From Calothrix sp. NIES-2098 (lineage in GTDB: Bacteria; Cyanobacteriota; Cyanobacteriia; Cyanobacteriales; Nostocaceae), in NCBI GenBank assembly GCA_002368175.1, contig AP018172.1:1052001-1116000 (forward strand): a stretch of DNA of 64,000 nucleotides. The letters run 5' to 3'. Under the pieces are notes generated by a model, which was given only the letters and a program-made list of their open reading frames with translations, was not told the origin of the DNA and ran no database searches. Below are positions 56,801 through 64,000 of this stretch, in pieces; positions within the stretch are counted from its first letter, which is position 1, and every line of letters begins with the position of its first letter. The position numbers and the translations under genes were made by a program.

Positions 56801-57118
56801 GGTGTAACCTTTATTCTCATCAATTTTGCGGTATGCAAGTGCTAAACCCCAAACTGCCAAAATGCTATAAACGTTGTCTCTTACCCAAGCATCTGTATAA
56901 TCACCGTGAGCCGTTATAGCCGTACTCGCAGGTAACAAACCAGTAATCGGATTCTGACGACTCAGAATAATTGTCTTGATTTGCTGATAGTAAGTCTCTA
57001 AGCGAGCATACAATTTGGTAGTGTCCATGATTTTATTGGCTGCAACTTGCGGAAATTGACCCTGTAGCTGTGAAGTTAAAGATGTAAGCCAAGCCAGAAC
57101 ATCTTCTGTTAGCGGCAA
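53831..57118 (-). CDS. Phosphorylase-kinase-alpha-like / GH15-related protein
   Basis: A 1095-residue protein. The N-terminal half (about 20-440) is an (alpha/alpha)6 glucoamylase-like domain: TDAWVRDNVYSILAVWGLAL, GDDEWGHLQLDATSIFLLML, ERGNKINRGSAELNASSVGM and HYEPWELKQFEHIECEWPLF are typical of the phosphorylase b kinase regulatory alpha/beta family. The remaining part is a helical region with a late conserved PMESEIEVPAGGWRRFRQAGGA. In animals this family controls glycogen phosphorylase kinase; cyanobacterial copies have no established role and no kinase subunit nearby. It may bind or cut alpha-glucans. It appears monocistronic. Confidence 0.85.
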   Translation of the reverse strand: MPLTEDVLAWLTSLTSQLQGQFPQVAANKIMDTTKLYARLETYYQQIKTIILSRQNPITGLLPASTAITAHGDYTDAWVRDNVYSILAVWGLALAYRKIDENKGYTYELEHSAIKLMRGLLFAMMRQANKVEQFKHTQSPLDGLHAKYNTATGDIVVGDDEWGHLQLDATSIFLLMLAQMTASGLQIIYTLDEVNFVQNLVYYIGRAYRTPDYGIWERGNKINRGSAELNASSVGMAKAALEAINGLDLFGVRGSQASVIHVLPDEIARARITLESLLPRESGSKEIDAALLSIISFPAFAVEDEKLRSRTFNDIINKLQGKYGCKRFLRDGHQTVLEDTQRLHYEPWELKQFEHIECEWPLFFTYLVLDGLFRNDKAQAQHYQELLESLLVERDGLQLLPELYYVAEENIEAEKLAPQSQPRLPNENVPLVWAQSLYFLGQMLSEGLLAVGDIDPLGRHLRIGKNRESIVQIALIAEDEDLQEKLEVHGIETQTPKQLEPIQVRKAGELSAIYTQIGRNDKLGLTGRPVRRLRSLTTSRIFKIREQTVIFLPSFLDSQQFYLTLDYHFLLDQIRGELAYIQKYWSDLGRPTLTLMLTNTMLEIGSETLLGLMQELKAGVCNGVQVKLGRLNQLMLTAAIQRIDFLQDDEFSQPSVKDAALHCYYLAYHPGKNWALEHTQEFQMECETNLGLLLSSLRASENIYEQIELLQTLTRLQGLEFDTGFGGPKSAVTVDDLLNEVYTKAGDSGLWAIVRRAAGLRQMVDISLSDVVTSIIVRGKQISVGKAYSEDSLIAVPMSHNEIAEKINHFCREDIRDRVLTQEIIIYLGVLIRSEPELFRGLLTLKVGYLILLITSKLARELRVTQDEAYEYLMQLSPFEVKTRLQNVLTEYAGMSNLLRQQESLHVKQKESDIDWVVALPMESEIEVPAGGWRRFRQAGGATGRVPKDFFQQVWQLMKHCKGLVIGDKLERRNRLDSELMLSEMTPGERNFALLVEHLLNKIEAPEYRQVNIEALIELSAIAVNNPTLQIEEYIVLDVLIGHAVRLAWLDAHPERGDRYDEDKANAWRSFYNTSPRDCASYILKAVRFLTEFVK

Positions 57119-57497
57119 TGGTATAACAGCTGAGGGCGGTATAGGTTTATTATTATCTCTTGTTCTTAGTCTCCTAGTTGCAGAATTATTAATGAACTAA
57201 GTAGATTGGCGTCAAGAAATTCGGAGATATAAGACAGCAGAGAGTATAAGTCAAGCTCAGATGTCTTTACAGAAACTACATTTACTTCCGTTTTTCTACT
57301 TAATATCCGAGATTAAAATTTGTTGTAATCTTTATCTTAAACAGTCCAGGGAACATCTAACTTTAAAATGTTTTCAATAATTCTAAAGTAGGATAAATAA
57401 TCATTCAAAAGAAGCAAACCTACTCTAGAAAAAATTGAGTAGATTATGAGTAAAAGAACCTCTGAACAACAAAGATTCATAGAGAGGGTAAGTAATT

Positions 57498-57632
57498 ATG
57501 TCTGTACGTTATAACCAAAATCATGCTCCATTAGTCAAAGTAGTTTACTCTCAAGTTAAAGTTAACGGCAAAATTGAGCTAGTACCATTAGAACTATATG
57601 CTGATGGTTCGCTGAAGCGCGTTACAGGATGA
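57498..57632 (+). CDS. Small hypothetical protein, 44 residues
   Basis: An ATG at 57498 follows GAGAGG at 57482-57487, 10 bases upstream. The product begins MSVRYNQNHAPLVKVVYSQV and ends LYADGSLKRVTG: soluble, basic, with alternating hydrophobic residues that suggest a small beta-sheet. No family is recognised. It stands alone between long non-coding stretches. The good ribosome binding site and sensible composition support a real gene. Confidence 0.6.
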   Translation: MSVRYNQNHAPLVKVVYSQVKVNGKIELVPLELYADGSLKRVTG

Positions 57633-57970
57633 AATTTAATATTTATGGCGACGATTAGGTATTAAATAGGGGAATTAGGTAATATTTTGCAATTCTTTAG
57701 CGAATTAGATTCGCTAGTATACAATCTCAATTGGTTTTGAAGTTCTTAAAAAAATACTCTTCTATATCACGTGTATGGGTGCATACTAATATAAACGCTG
57801 AATTTCAAAACTTTATCCTGTGGGATTAGTATGCGTGTAAAATCAACCACAACTGCTAATCGCCAAGGAATGTATTTAATCGGACTACTAAATTATCTAT
57901 TAATACTAATTCCTTAAATCACAGGTAAAAATTATTATTCCTGATTCCATACTACCTATCTGTAGCAATT

Positions 57971-58013
57971 TGAAATCTGGAGTTTTTACATTATCGAAAA
58001 ACTCCAGATTTCA
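57971..58013. other. Perfect 17-bp hairpin
   Basis: Inverted repeats at 57971-57987 (TGAAATCTGGAGTTTTT) and 57997-58013 pair perfectly around a 9-base loop. No T-run follows directly on the plus strand. It lies between the small genes at 57498 and 58164 and could be a terminator, a small-RNA 3' end or a dispersed palindrome. Confidence 0.6.
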
Positions 58014-58163
58014 CTCAATATGATTTTTGCAACAATGAGCTACTATGAAAGCTTATCTATAGGTGAGCAAAGATACATCTATTTGAAAAATCTGATATAA
58101 GCATAGATATGGGTTTAAACTAGAGAATACGCTTTTATACTTGCTGAGACACCGTAACTAAAA

Positions 58164-58544
58164 ATGAGACTGGTGGATTTATCCCAGGAAACCTTAGAGA
58201 AAATTCAGTCTGTACGATGGGATAGAACCATCGCAAAACACGAAGGGCCAGAAGATTGGGCGGCAGTTTTGCGATGCTCAAAGCCAGAGTTTATGATGGT
58301 GGAAGGGCATCCTGTGCTTTTACCTGTAGGCAAGTCCCATCACGCTAATATTACAATTCTCCGGGCAATTTTTAGTATTGATGGTAAGTCCTTAACTTTA
58401 TTTCTTAAGGACACAACTTTTGACGATGACCCTTTTTTTTCAGGTTTTGTGGCAGTTTGCGATCGCGTTATGGGTGAAGATTTCTTTGTAGCAATTTTAT
58501 ACCACGAATGGTTTGTGCAGGAGCGATCGCCAGTTTTAGAATAA
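58164..58544 (+). CDS. Hypothetical protein, 126 residues
   Basis: A soluble protein starting MRLVDLSQETLEKIQSVRWD. The C-terminal half has several beta strands (ANITILRAIFSIDGKSLTLF, then GFVAVCDRVMGEDFFVAILYHEWF). I do not recognise the family. It lies 31 bases before an NTF2-like gene on the same strand, so the two may share a transcript. ATG start, with no strong ribosome binding site. Confidence 0.72.
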   Translation: MRLVDLSQETLEKIQSVRWDRTIAKHEGPEDWAAVLRCSKPEFMMVEGHPVLLPVGKSHHANITILRAIFSIDGKSLTLFLKDTTFDDDPFFSGFVAVCDRVMGEDFFVAILYHEWFVQERSPVLE

Positions 58545-58575
58545 ATCTTGGCATCAGTTGTGCTTGGAGAAAATG

Positions 58576-58971
58576 ATGAGCCAAGATTCCGAAAATACTT
58601 TAAAAGTTGCCCAGCAAGCATTTGAACATTTTACACGCGGTCTAGCAACAGGCGAATGGCAAAATTTTCTCGATATGCTGACCGAAGATTTTACCTTTTG
58701 GTTTCCCATAGGTAAATTTCAAGGTTGGAATCAAGGGAAAGAACGAGCTGAAGAGTTTTTTCAGTATGTAACTGCGTGTTTTCATCCCGGTATCACGTTG
58801 ACTTCCCTAGACCGCGTTACCAGTAATCAAACGACCGTGGTGTTTGAGTTTCAAGATGAAGGACTCTTACTAGGACAACCTTATCAAAATCGAGTAGCAG
58901 TTTCCTTTAGCGTGCGTGATGATAAAATTTGCAGCTATCGAGAATACTTTGGTAGCGATGGCAAACCTTAA
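58576..58971 (+). CDS. NTF2-like (SnoaL-type) protein
   Basis: A 131-residue alpha+beta barrel protein. Typical segments are FEHFTRGLATGEWQNFLDMLTEDF, FWFPIGKFQGWNQGKERAEEFF and ISYREYFG-like KICSYREYFG. Members include SnoaL-like cyclases, ketosteroid-isomerase-like enzymes and ligand carriers. I placed the start at the second of two ATG codons (58576), with GGAGA five bases upstream. Its stop overlaps that of the convergent gene by 4 bases. The substrate is unknown. Confidence 0.8.
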   Translation: MSQDSENTLKVAQQAFEHFTRGLATGEWQNFLDMLTEDFTFWFPIGKFQGWNQGKERAEEFFQYVTACFHPGITLTSLDRVTSNQTTVVFEFQDEGLLLGQPYQNRVAVSFSVRDDKICSYREYFGSDGKP

Positions 58972-59441
58972 TTATTGTCTAGATTTGGTTGATTAATTTC
59001 TTTGCTTTTAACCTCTGCGGCTTGATATGCAGTCAAATAATTTTGACCGCCCAACATCACATCACCATAATATTCATAAGGTGGGTCGCCATAGATCGGT
59101 AGGGGGTCATCTTCGGGATAATCTTCTTGAGATTCTTCGATAATTGCTTTTAGTCTTTTGACAGTGAAGCTTTCCGCCGGATAGTAGAAAAGCTGCTGGG
59201 GATTCTGTTGCAGATGTGGTAGGTTGGGATCGACAATCGACTCGTCTAATTCAATCCAAGCGTGTTCTATGGGTTGGTATGGCTTACCAGGAAACACTAA
59301 AAATCCCTGGACGTACTTTGCTTTCTCAGTCGCCAGTGCTGCTTTGTAAGCATTATCAAAGGTTTTTTTGGCTTTACTTTTGATGCGTTGAGAAATTTCA
59401 ACCGAAAGCGCTTCATCCAATGGTTTAGTCATCGATGGCAA
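58968..59441 (-). CDS. Hypothetical protein, 157 residues
   Basis: A soluble, acidic protein. Recognisable pieces are VQGFLVFPGKPYQPIEHAWIELDE and EDYPEDDPLPIYGDPPYEYYGDVMLGG, the latter proline/tyrosine-rich. I do not recognise the family, though it looks like a conserved cyanobacterial protein. Start ATG at 59441; Met4 is an alternative. It overlaps the NTF2-like gene by 4 bases at the stop codons. Confidence 0.7.
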   Translation of the reverse strand: MPSMTKPLDEALSVEISQRIKSKAKKTFDNAYKAALATEKAKYVQGFLVFPGKPYQPIEHAWIELDESIVDPNLPHLQQNPQQLFYYPAESFTVKRLKAIIEESQEDYPEDDPLPIYGDPPYEYYGDVMLGGQNYLTAYQAAEVKSKEINQPNLDNN

Positions 59442-59501
59442 GGAGTCAAGCAGCTACTCCAACATCCTATCACTTGCAGGGCTGGAATTAGGGCTGATGG
59501 A

Positions 59502-60386
59502 CTAAGGGAGTTTATTGATATAAGATTTCAATTTTGTGAGGATATCCCGCGATCGCGTCCAGAGAATCGAACCGCCTGCTTCTGGATCGACAGTATGGGA
59601 AGCGTTCGGTAAGCGTGAAGCCAGAGTTGCGCCAAAATCTGGGGAGTGAACCGTGCTAGTATCTGCACCACCATACCAGAGATCTACAGGAACGGTAATA
59701 TTCTCTAACTTCACAGGCCATGAACTGAAGGTATTTACAAGGTCTCGCACGTATCCCTGTGCGCCTTGGGAGAAACCCTCCTGCAACGCTTGCTGATATG
59801 CTTTGCCGAAAGTTTCACTATCATATAATCTGCGATCGCATTCCCCACTCATCCCAATAATTAACCGCCATAGCCCTTCCGGCGTAGCCATCTGCGAAAA
59901 CTGCTGCTCGAACTCCACAGGATCTTGTTGAACGGCCGCAATCATCCCTGCCACATCTGGATGTAACAATGGTTTTATATGCGGATGGATAAGTTCGTCC
60001 TGTCCCGACACAATTGCGATCGCCTTCACCAAGCTCTCTCCTGCGAGAGCAAAAGCGAAGGGTGCGCCTTGAGAGAAACCAACAGCCAGAACATTATCGA
60101 GATTATGGCACTGAATCAACTCGCGCGTGTCATCCACCCAAGAAGACAAAGTTTTGTGAGGATGCGCATCGGATAAACCTAAGCCAGGGCGGTCAATGGC
60201 GAGCAGTTTCAAACCCAGATCTGGCAAATCTTGCGCGCCAAAACCAAGCCATCCACTCATTCCTGCGCCAGGACAAAATAAAACTGGAACTCCGTCAACA
60301 TCTCCCCATTCCGACCAAGCGAGGATACGACCATCTTGCAGTTGCATTCTTGCTCGTCTTTGCGGTGGTGTCACAAGATTATTCAT
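59502..60386 (-). CDS. Alpha/beta hydrolase with an altered catalytic-His region
   Basis: A 294-residue hydrolase. The nucleophile elbow is GFSQG with Ser105. The oxyanion region is PGAGMSGWLG and the acid is probably in WYGGADTSTV. The place where the catalytic His is expected reads PEAGGSILW, so the usual GxGH is missing. Either another His (NASHTV, just before) takes over or the enzyme is inactive. The substrate is unknown. It is monocistronic on the minus strand. Confidence 0.82.
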   Translation of the reverse strand: MNNLVTPPQRRARMQLQDGRILAWSEWGDVDGVPVLFCPGAGMSGWLGFGAQDLPDLGLKLLAIDRPGLGLSDAHPHKTLSSWVDDTRELIQCHNLDNVLAVGFSQGAPFAFALAGESLVKAIAIVSGQDELIHPHIKPLLHPDVAGMIAAVQQDPVEFEQQFSQMATPEGLWRLIIGMSGECDRRLYDSETFGKAYQQALQEGFSQGAQGYVRDLVNTFSSWPVKLENITVPVDLWYGGADTSTVHSPDFGATLASRLPNASHTVDPEAGGSILWTRSRDILTKLKSYINKLP

Positions 60387-60436
60387 ACTATAAACTTATG
60401 CTCTGTTCTAGTTCAGTATCGCTCCCGTCAATTAGT

Positions 60437-61255
60437 TTATTGTTGAATTTCGCAATAGCGATCGTTATAGGGAAACAAATCTTCATGAGGTTTATTGACC
60501 GTAACAAAACACCGATGCTTGACTAATTCAATTCGCTCTTGCAATTCTAAATCATCAAGTTCAGTGCGATCGCACTCACCCAAATTTAGATCGTTTTTGC
60601 CGTCAACATTGTAGTAAATAAGATTATTAATCTTGTAATCTCGGCGAAAACTTGTTCGCCACTGAGAATTGCTTCCCCAACCATAGGAAAGGTCTTGGCA
60701 TTTTCGTGTCTTTCTACGATAAGTCCAGTAAAGCGTTGACTCTTCAGCAATTGATTTATTAATGTTTGCTCTACCACCAGCGACACAAGTACCAGCACGA
60801 GAAAACATCATGTCACCTAGTACCAAAGAATCCCACAATGTACTAACAACAGTTATTTCTGCATGAGGTTCTTCATCTTGGATCGCTCGAACAATTTCAT
60901 GATAGAACGGCGAAAATTCTTTGGCTTTTACTACCTCGAAACCTAGCGATCGCATAAATTCCAAATAATTACTGTTGGTAATTTCTGCTTCTGAAGTTGC
61001 AATTTCGGTATTGCGATCGCAAAGATGCTGGATTAATAAATCGTTGACACGGGAAAGCGCATAAAGTTGCCACAAATCCTCAATTGATGCTTCTGGTATT
61101 GGAGAACCGCTTCTGGCTGCAAAATTCTTTAACCAAGCCTTGATTGCCTTGGCATTTTTAGACCAGGGAAGTAATATCTCGGAATAGAGATCGGTTCCTT
61201 GATAACTCAGAATCGCATCAAATAGTTCGCGATATGGTGCTTGGGAGATATGCAT
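60437..61255 (-). CDS. Hypothetical protein, 272 residues
   Basis: I do not recognise this protein. It is soluble, with a helical N-terminal half (YRELFDAILSYQGTDLYSEILLPW) and a mixed C-terminal half containing TVVSTLWDSLVLGDMM, YWTYRRKTRKCQDLSYGWGSNS and NKPHEDLFPYNDRY. There is no obvious metal site or membrane segment. ATG start at 61255. It is separated from the hydrolase gene by 50 bases on the same strand and could be co-transcribed with it. Confidence 0.7.
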   Translation of the reverse strand: MHISQAPYRELFDAILSYQGTDLYSEILLPWSKNAKAIKAWLKNFAARSGSPIPEASIEDLWQLYALSRVNDLLIQHLCDRNTEIATSEAEITNSNYLEFMRSLGFEVVKAKEFSPFYHEIVRAIQDEEPHAEITVVSTLWDSLVLGDMMFSRAGTCVAGGRANINKSIAEESTLYWTYRRKTRKCQDLSYGWGSNSQWRTSFRRDYKINNLIYYNVDGKNDLNLGECDRTELDDLELQERIELVKHRCFVTVNKPHEDLFPYNDRYCEIQQ

Positions 61256-61378
61256 TATTTATCAACTAGAGAACTGCTTAATTCGCTAGTGCGATCGCAG
61301 TATTTTTTAATCCATAATGCCAAATCTGGGATATATAGGAATCGTATTTGATTTTTGAAAAAATTTAAGTATCTGTAG

Positions 61379-61451
61379 AGTGGGCAATGCCCAACGCCAC
61401 TTGCTTTAAGCCGACGGCAGTCCGCACAACGGGGGGAACCCCCGCAAGCGG
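61379..61451. repeat. Palindromic repeat cluster
   Basis: The palindrome GTGGGCAATGCCCA (61379-61393) resembles the one at 32579. It is followed at 61422-61451 by an imperfect hairpin (outer CCGC/GCGG, inner GGGGG-AA-CCCCC). The stretch is more GC-rich than its surroundings and looks like dispersed repeat debris in the 300-base gap between the unknown gene and the globin. Nothing else is seen in that gap. Confidence 0.6.
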
Positions 61452-61557
61452 CTACCTTGGAAACCCGTCCAATACAGTAGCTCCCCTACGGATTCTTTTA
61501 ATAATCAAACTTGAAACCTATACATTCTTAAAACATTGAATTCTTAGGAACTGTAAT

Positions 61558-62133
61558 TTATACATCTACGCCTAATTCCTGAGCTTTCTTTATATGTTCA
61601 GGAATCATCACCGTACAAATCAAAGACCAAAGCTCTACCCACGCAGCTTTAGTTTCCACATCAAAATTGCTTCCTAATGTTTTCTGTAAAGTACTGACGA
61701 GTGCCAAACCTACAGTCTCATAATGACCTGCCTTTACGTTATAGGAAACGTGCTTTGATGCCAAGTCTACTAGTATAGGTATGAGTTGAGGATCTATTTC
61801 TGTCTTCTCTTCACCTAAAACTGGGTCTATAGTACCCGGTAACAGACCCAAGGCCGCATCAACCATTTGCGTCAGCATTCGGCTTTGATTAAACTTGTTT
61901 TTGAACAGAGGTTTCAGGGCTGGATCTAGTTCAAATAGTGTGTCGTAAAACTCTAATCCCCAAAAACCTAATGAGTCGGAAATCAATTCCTGCTGTTTAA
62001 AATCATCAAATTCACCATCTTTAACTAGCTTCCAAGAATTCTGGATTTGACGAAATTGTCCAGGTGTCAATTGAGGATTTGGATTGACATAGGATGGGTA
62101 GTATTTGGTGGTATCAAAATGCTCTGTAGACAT
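61558..62133 (-). CDS. Single-domain globin
   Basis: A 191-residue globin starting at the ATG at 62133 (a TTG five codons earlier is less likely). The proximal-His segment reads LASKHVSYNVKAGHYETVGLAL, very like the KH..GHY..VG arrangement of flavohaemoglobins and related single-domain globins. The B-C region has YDTLFELDPALKPLFK. There is no reductase domain. It may bind O2 or NO, or act in redox sensing. An N-terminal extension of about 25 residues precedes the globin fold. Confidence 0.87.
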   Translation of the reverse strand: MSTEHFDTTKYYPSYVNPNPQLTPGQFRQIQNSWKLVKDGEFDDFKQQELISDSLGFWGLEFYDTLFELDPALKPLFKNKFNQSRMLTQMVDAALGLLPGTIDPVLGEEKTEIDPQLIPILVDLASKHVSYNVKAGHYETVGLALVSTLQKTLGSNFDVETKAAWVELWSLICTVMIPEHIKKAQELGVDV

Positions 62134-62304
62134 TTTTAAGTTACCCAAACTTAGGCAACAGTATTTGTTTGTATACTGATTTTATAAACCTCTCCTCGAA
62201 AATAAAAGCAGAGCTTGGTAAACTTTTATATGCTTGCAAAAATAGCAGCTAAAACTTGGTTATATTGATATTTTTAACTACCAAGTACACTTATTTGAGT
62301 TTTT

Positions 62305-63276
62305 CTAGCTTGACGCAATTTTAGCCAGAATCCCCTGAGCAGCAGCTTCATCAGTAATCAGTCCGGTAATTAATTTACCACGCAGCGCCGCCAGCATCGC
62401 CTCTACCTTTTTTACACCTGCTGCTACTCCAATAATCAATCGTTGCGCAGGTTGTTCGAGTGGAACACTAGCAACTCGGTTATTTGTTCCCTTTTGTAAC
62501 AACACACCCTGAGCATCGTAAGCCCAACCTGCAATTTCTCCTACTGCGCCTAGTTCAATTAATTCAGCTACTTCATCGTCATTGATAAAGCCATCTTGAT
62601 GTAACGGAGCATTCCAAGCAATATGGCTAATTCCCACAAAGGTTGCTTTAGCTTGCTCTGCCAGAGTTTTGACTACGATAAAAGAGCGCTGTGTCTGCAA
62701 AAGTTCGCGTTCTTCAATGCTAGTCGCCACAACCGGAGTCGGTACTGGGTAAGCTTGGGAACCAACGCGATCGGATAAATGCATCACAACTTCGTGGCGA
62801 CCTGCACGTCCATAGTGGGACATATTCCCAATAATTGACACAATTTTATGTTGGGGTTGGTTCATTGAGGGAATTTGCTCCACCATTGCTCGTAATGTGC
62901 GACCAGAAGATAAAGCCAGTATGGTTGGAGTTTTCGCCATCAGGTAAGCTTCTAGGTGGGTCGCAGCACATACACCAATTCCATTGAGTGTATCGCTGCT
63001 GCCTGCATCAGTTGGCACGACTTCACACAGCGACAGATCAAAGCGATCGCGTAAGGACTCAGCCAGCGCAATGCATTCGCTCAAAGGATGATCGAGCCGG
63101 AATTTGATTAATTTTTCACTGACCGCCAGTGCAACTAAGCGTTGTGCAGCCTGCCGGGATACATTAAGCTTGGCTGCAATTTCCTCTTGTGTATTACCGG
63201 CGATGTAATACAGCCAAGCAGCATGAGCAGCTAAATCCAACTTGCGATCTCTTCGATCCAAGAAAGCTTCTCCCAT
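62305..63276 (-). CDS. SorC-family sugar-responsive transcriptional regulator
   Basis: A 323-residue regulator. The N-terminal helix-turn-helix is GNTQEEIAAKLNVSRQAAQR (about 28-47). The C-terminal part is a phosphosugar-binding domain, with LALSSGRTLRAMVEQI, HKIVSIIGNMSHYGR and AVGEIAGWAYDAQG. SorC proteins control sugar or polyol operons and respond to a phosphorylated sugar. It lies 97 bases after an SDR gene on the same strand, which probably belongs to the same polyol or sugar unit. Confidence 0.9.
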   Translation of the reverse strand: MGEAFLDRRDRKLDLAAHAAWLYYIAGNTQEEIAAKLNVSRQAAQRLVALAVSEKLIKFRLDHPLSECIALAESLRDRFDLSLCEVVPTDAGSSDTLNGIGVCAATHLEAYLMAKTPTILALSSGRTLRAMVEQIPSMNQPQHKIVSIIGNMSHYGRAGRHEVVMHLSDRVGSQAYPVPTPVVATSIEERELLQTQRSFIVVKTLAEQAKATFVGISHIAWNAPLHQDGFINDDEVAELIELGAVGEIAGWAYDAQGVLLQKGTNNRVASVPLEQPAQRLIIGVAAGVKKVEAMLAALRGKLITGLITDEAAAQGILAKIASS

Positions 63277-63373
63277 ATCCCACCTTTAAAAACTATGTCA
63301 CTACCAAAGGAGCGATCGCATCTTTTTGAGTATATGCCCAAAGATATAACTTTTGCTCAATAACTGGAAATAT

Positions 63374-64000
63374 CTATTGACCACCTGTTACCTCCAAGTT
63401 AAATCCAGTAATGTAGCTTGCCTCATCGCTCATAAGAAATGCTACCCCATTCGCCACTTCTTCTAAGCTTCCCAAACGCCGCATTGGCACTGAATTAATC
63501 ATCTGTTGCTCAACCACCTTGGGGTCAGAATCAAAGTACTGAGAACCTACTGCGGCTTGCAATTCTGTTTGCCGAGTCCACATAAAACCAGGGCCAATCA
63601 GCGCAGGAGAAAGCGCATTTACCCGGATATTATAAGGTGCTAAATCTTTCGCTGCTGTCTGAGTCATGCCAATTACGGCAAACTTAGAAGCACCATAAGC
63701 TAGCATATTTGGCGGGCCGACAACGCCTGCATAACTTGCCATATTCACGATCGCACCTCCACCCGTATCACGCAAATACTGTGCTGCTGCTTTGAGAAGG
63801 TGGAAAACGCCGACAACATTAATATTGATTACCTTTTGAAAGTCATCTTCAGGATATTCGTCTGTTTTGGCAAATGCTCCTTGATAACCAGCGTTATTAA
63901 ATATATAGTCAATCTGCCCAAGCTGTTTCACTGCACTAGTAAAAGCTTTGGCAACATCATCAGCAGATGTAACATCACAGCGAAATGTGCCGACGGGAAC
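63374..64000 (-). CDS. Short-chain dehydrogenase/reductase (partial, runs past the window end)
   Basis: The 3' part of an SDR oxidoreductase. The frame is open from base 64000, so the start lies beyond the window, and the GTG at 63931 is an internal codon. The visible part has the NNAG motif, catalytic Ser in VNMASYAG, YGASK (Tyr-x-x-x-Lys), and a C-terminal YITGFNLEVTGGQ. The nucleotide-binding GxxxGxG lies upstream, outside the window. It converts an alcohol to a ketone or the reverse. The SorC regulator downstream suggests a sugar or polyol substrate. Confidence 0.9.
   Translation of the reverse strand, partial: VPVGTFRCDVTSADDVAKAFTSAVKQLGQIDYIFNNAGYQGAFAKTDEYPEDDFQKVININVVGVFHLLKAAAQYLRDTGGGAIVNMASYAGVVGPPNMLAYGASKFAVIGMTQTAAKDLAPYNIRVNALSPALIGPGFMWTRQTELQAAVGSQYFDSDPKVVEQQMINSVPMRRLGSLEEVANGVAFLMSDEASYITGFNLEVTGGQ

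Larger units (their letters stand above)
57119..58163. other. Long intergenic region with one small gene and a perfect hairpin
   Basis: About 1 kb, AT-rich. It holds a 44-codon frame at 57498 (listed separately), a 28-codon hydrophobic frame at 57831-57917 (starting MRVKSTTTANRQGMY, no good ribosome binding site) and the hairpin at 57971. The promoter of the GH15-like gene must lie at its left end. Confidence 0.5.

Noticed and set aside
60014..60526. 170-codon plus-strand frame with a hydrophobic end
   Set aside because: It lies across the alpha/beta hydrolase and the end of the next gene on the other strand. Its composition is that of a shadow frame.

Overview
The window looks like chromosomal DNA from a filamentous, probably heterocyst-forming cyanobacterium (Nostocales). 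The octamer GCGATCGC (HIP1) recurs throughout. There is a photosystem II psbA gene, an orange-carotenoid-protein-type helical carotenoid protein with a matching C-terminal-domain homologue, a short-form hisG, and the short 9-bp tandem repeats common between genes in this group. The species cannot be named from the sequence alone. I found no rRNA, tRNA, CRISPR array or complete insertion sequence.

Layout, left to right. 0-8.4 kb: one giant secreted RTX protein (2619 aa) that joins a SdiA-regulated/phytase-like propeller, a lamin-tail domain, a PhoX-like phosphatase placed inside a Calx-beta domain, an endonuclease/exonuclease/phosphatase domain, cadherin-like repeats and a type I secretion tail. 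8.5-13.6 kb: an orphan MacB-type ATPase, a helical carotenoid protein, an acidic disordered protein, an overlapping queG-HAD pair, and the OCP C-terminal-domain homologue. 13.1-16.6 kb: a signalling block of PP2C-type response regulator, anti-sigma-type kinase, an unknown protein and a NarL-type regulator. 17.3-19.0 kb: a WecG/TagA glycosyltransferase and an FtsE-type ATPase. 19.2-28.1 kb: two histidine kinases and a one-module NRPS (A-methyltransferase-PCP-reductase) with a glycine-like specificity code. 28.7-32.6 kb: a sequence-divergent psbA, an ACT-domain malic enzyme and a Tat-type metallophosphatase.

32.6-34.9 kb: a two-gene Septu-type defence cassette (PtuA-like ATPase and PtuB-like HNH nuclease) and a small ABM-fold protein. 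34.9-45.3 kb: PcrA helicase, ComEC with a degenerate metallo-beta-lactamase tail, a fused peptide-type ABC ATPase, a MITE-like palindromic element, an acyltransferase, an RppA-type regulator, hisG and a PEBP lipoprotein. 45.4-47.4 kb: a haem-type sensor followed by a dense block of 9-bp and 21-bp tandem repeats that truncates one copy of a tandemly duplicated gene. 47.4-51.4 kb: a cytochrome P450 and a divergent alpha-dioxygenase/cyclooxygenase-type haem enzyme, a likely oxylipin pair. 51.4-57.1 kb: two GNAT acetyltransferases, a small membrane protein and a phosphorylase-kinase-alpha-like protein. 57.1-64 kb: small unknown proteins, an NTF2-like protein, an alpha/beta hydrolase, a globin, a SorC-family regulator and the 3' part of an SDR oxidoreductase cut by the window end.

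The most interesting items are the giant phosphatase-nuclease exoprotein, the lone A-MT-PCP-R NRPS, the P450/alpha-dioxygenase pair, the Septu cassette, the divergent D1, and the repeat-rich 46.5-47.4 kb block. Functions come from motif recognition only; no database search was possible.
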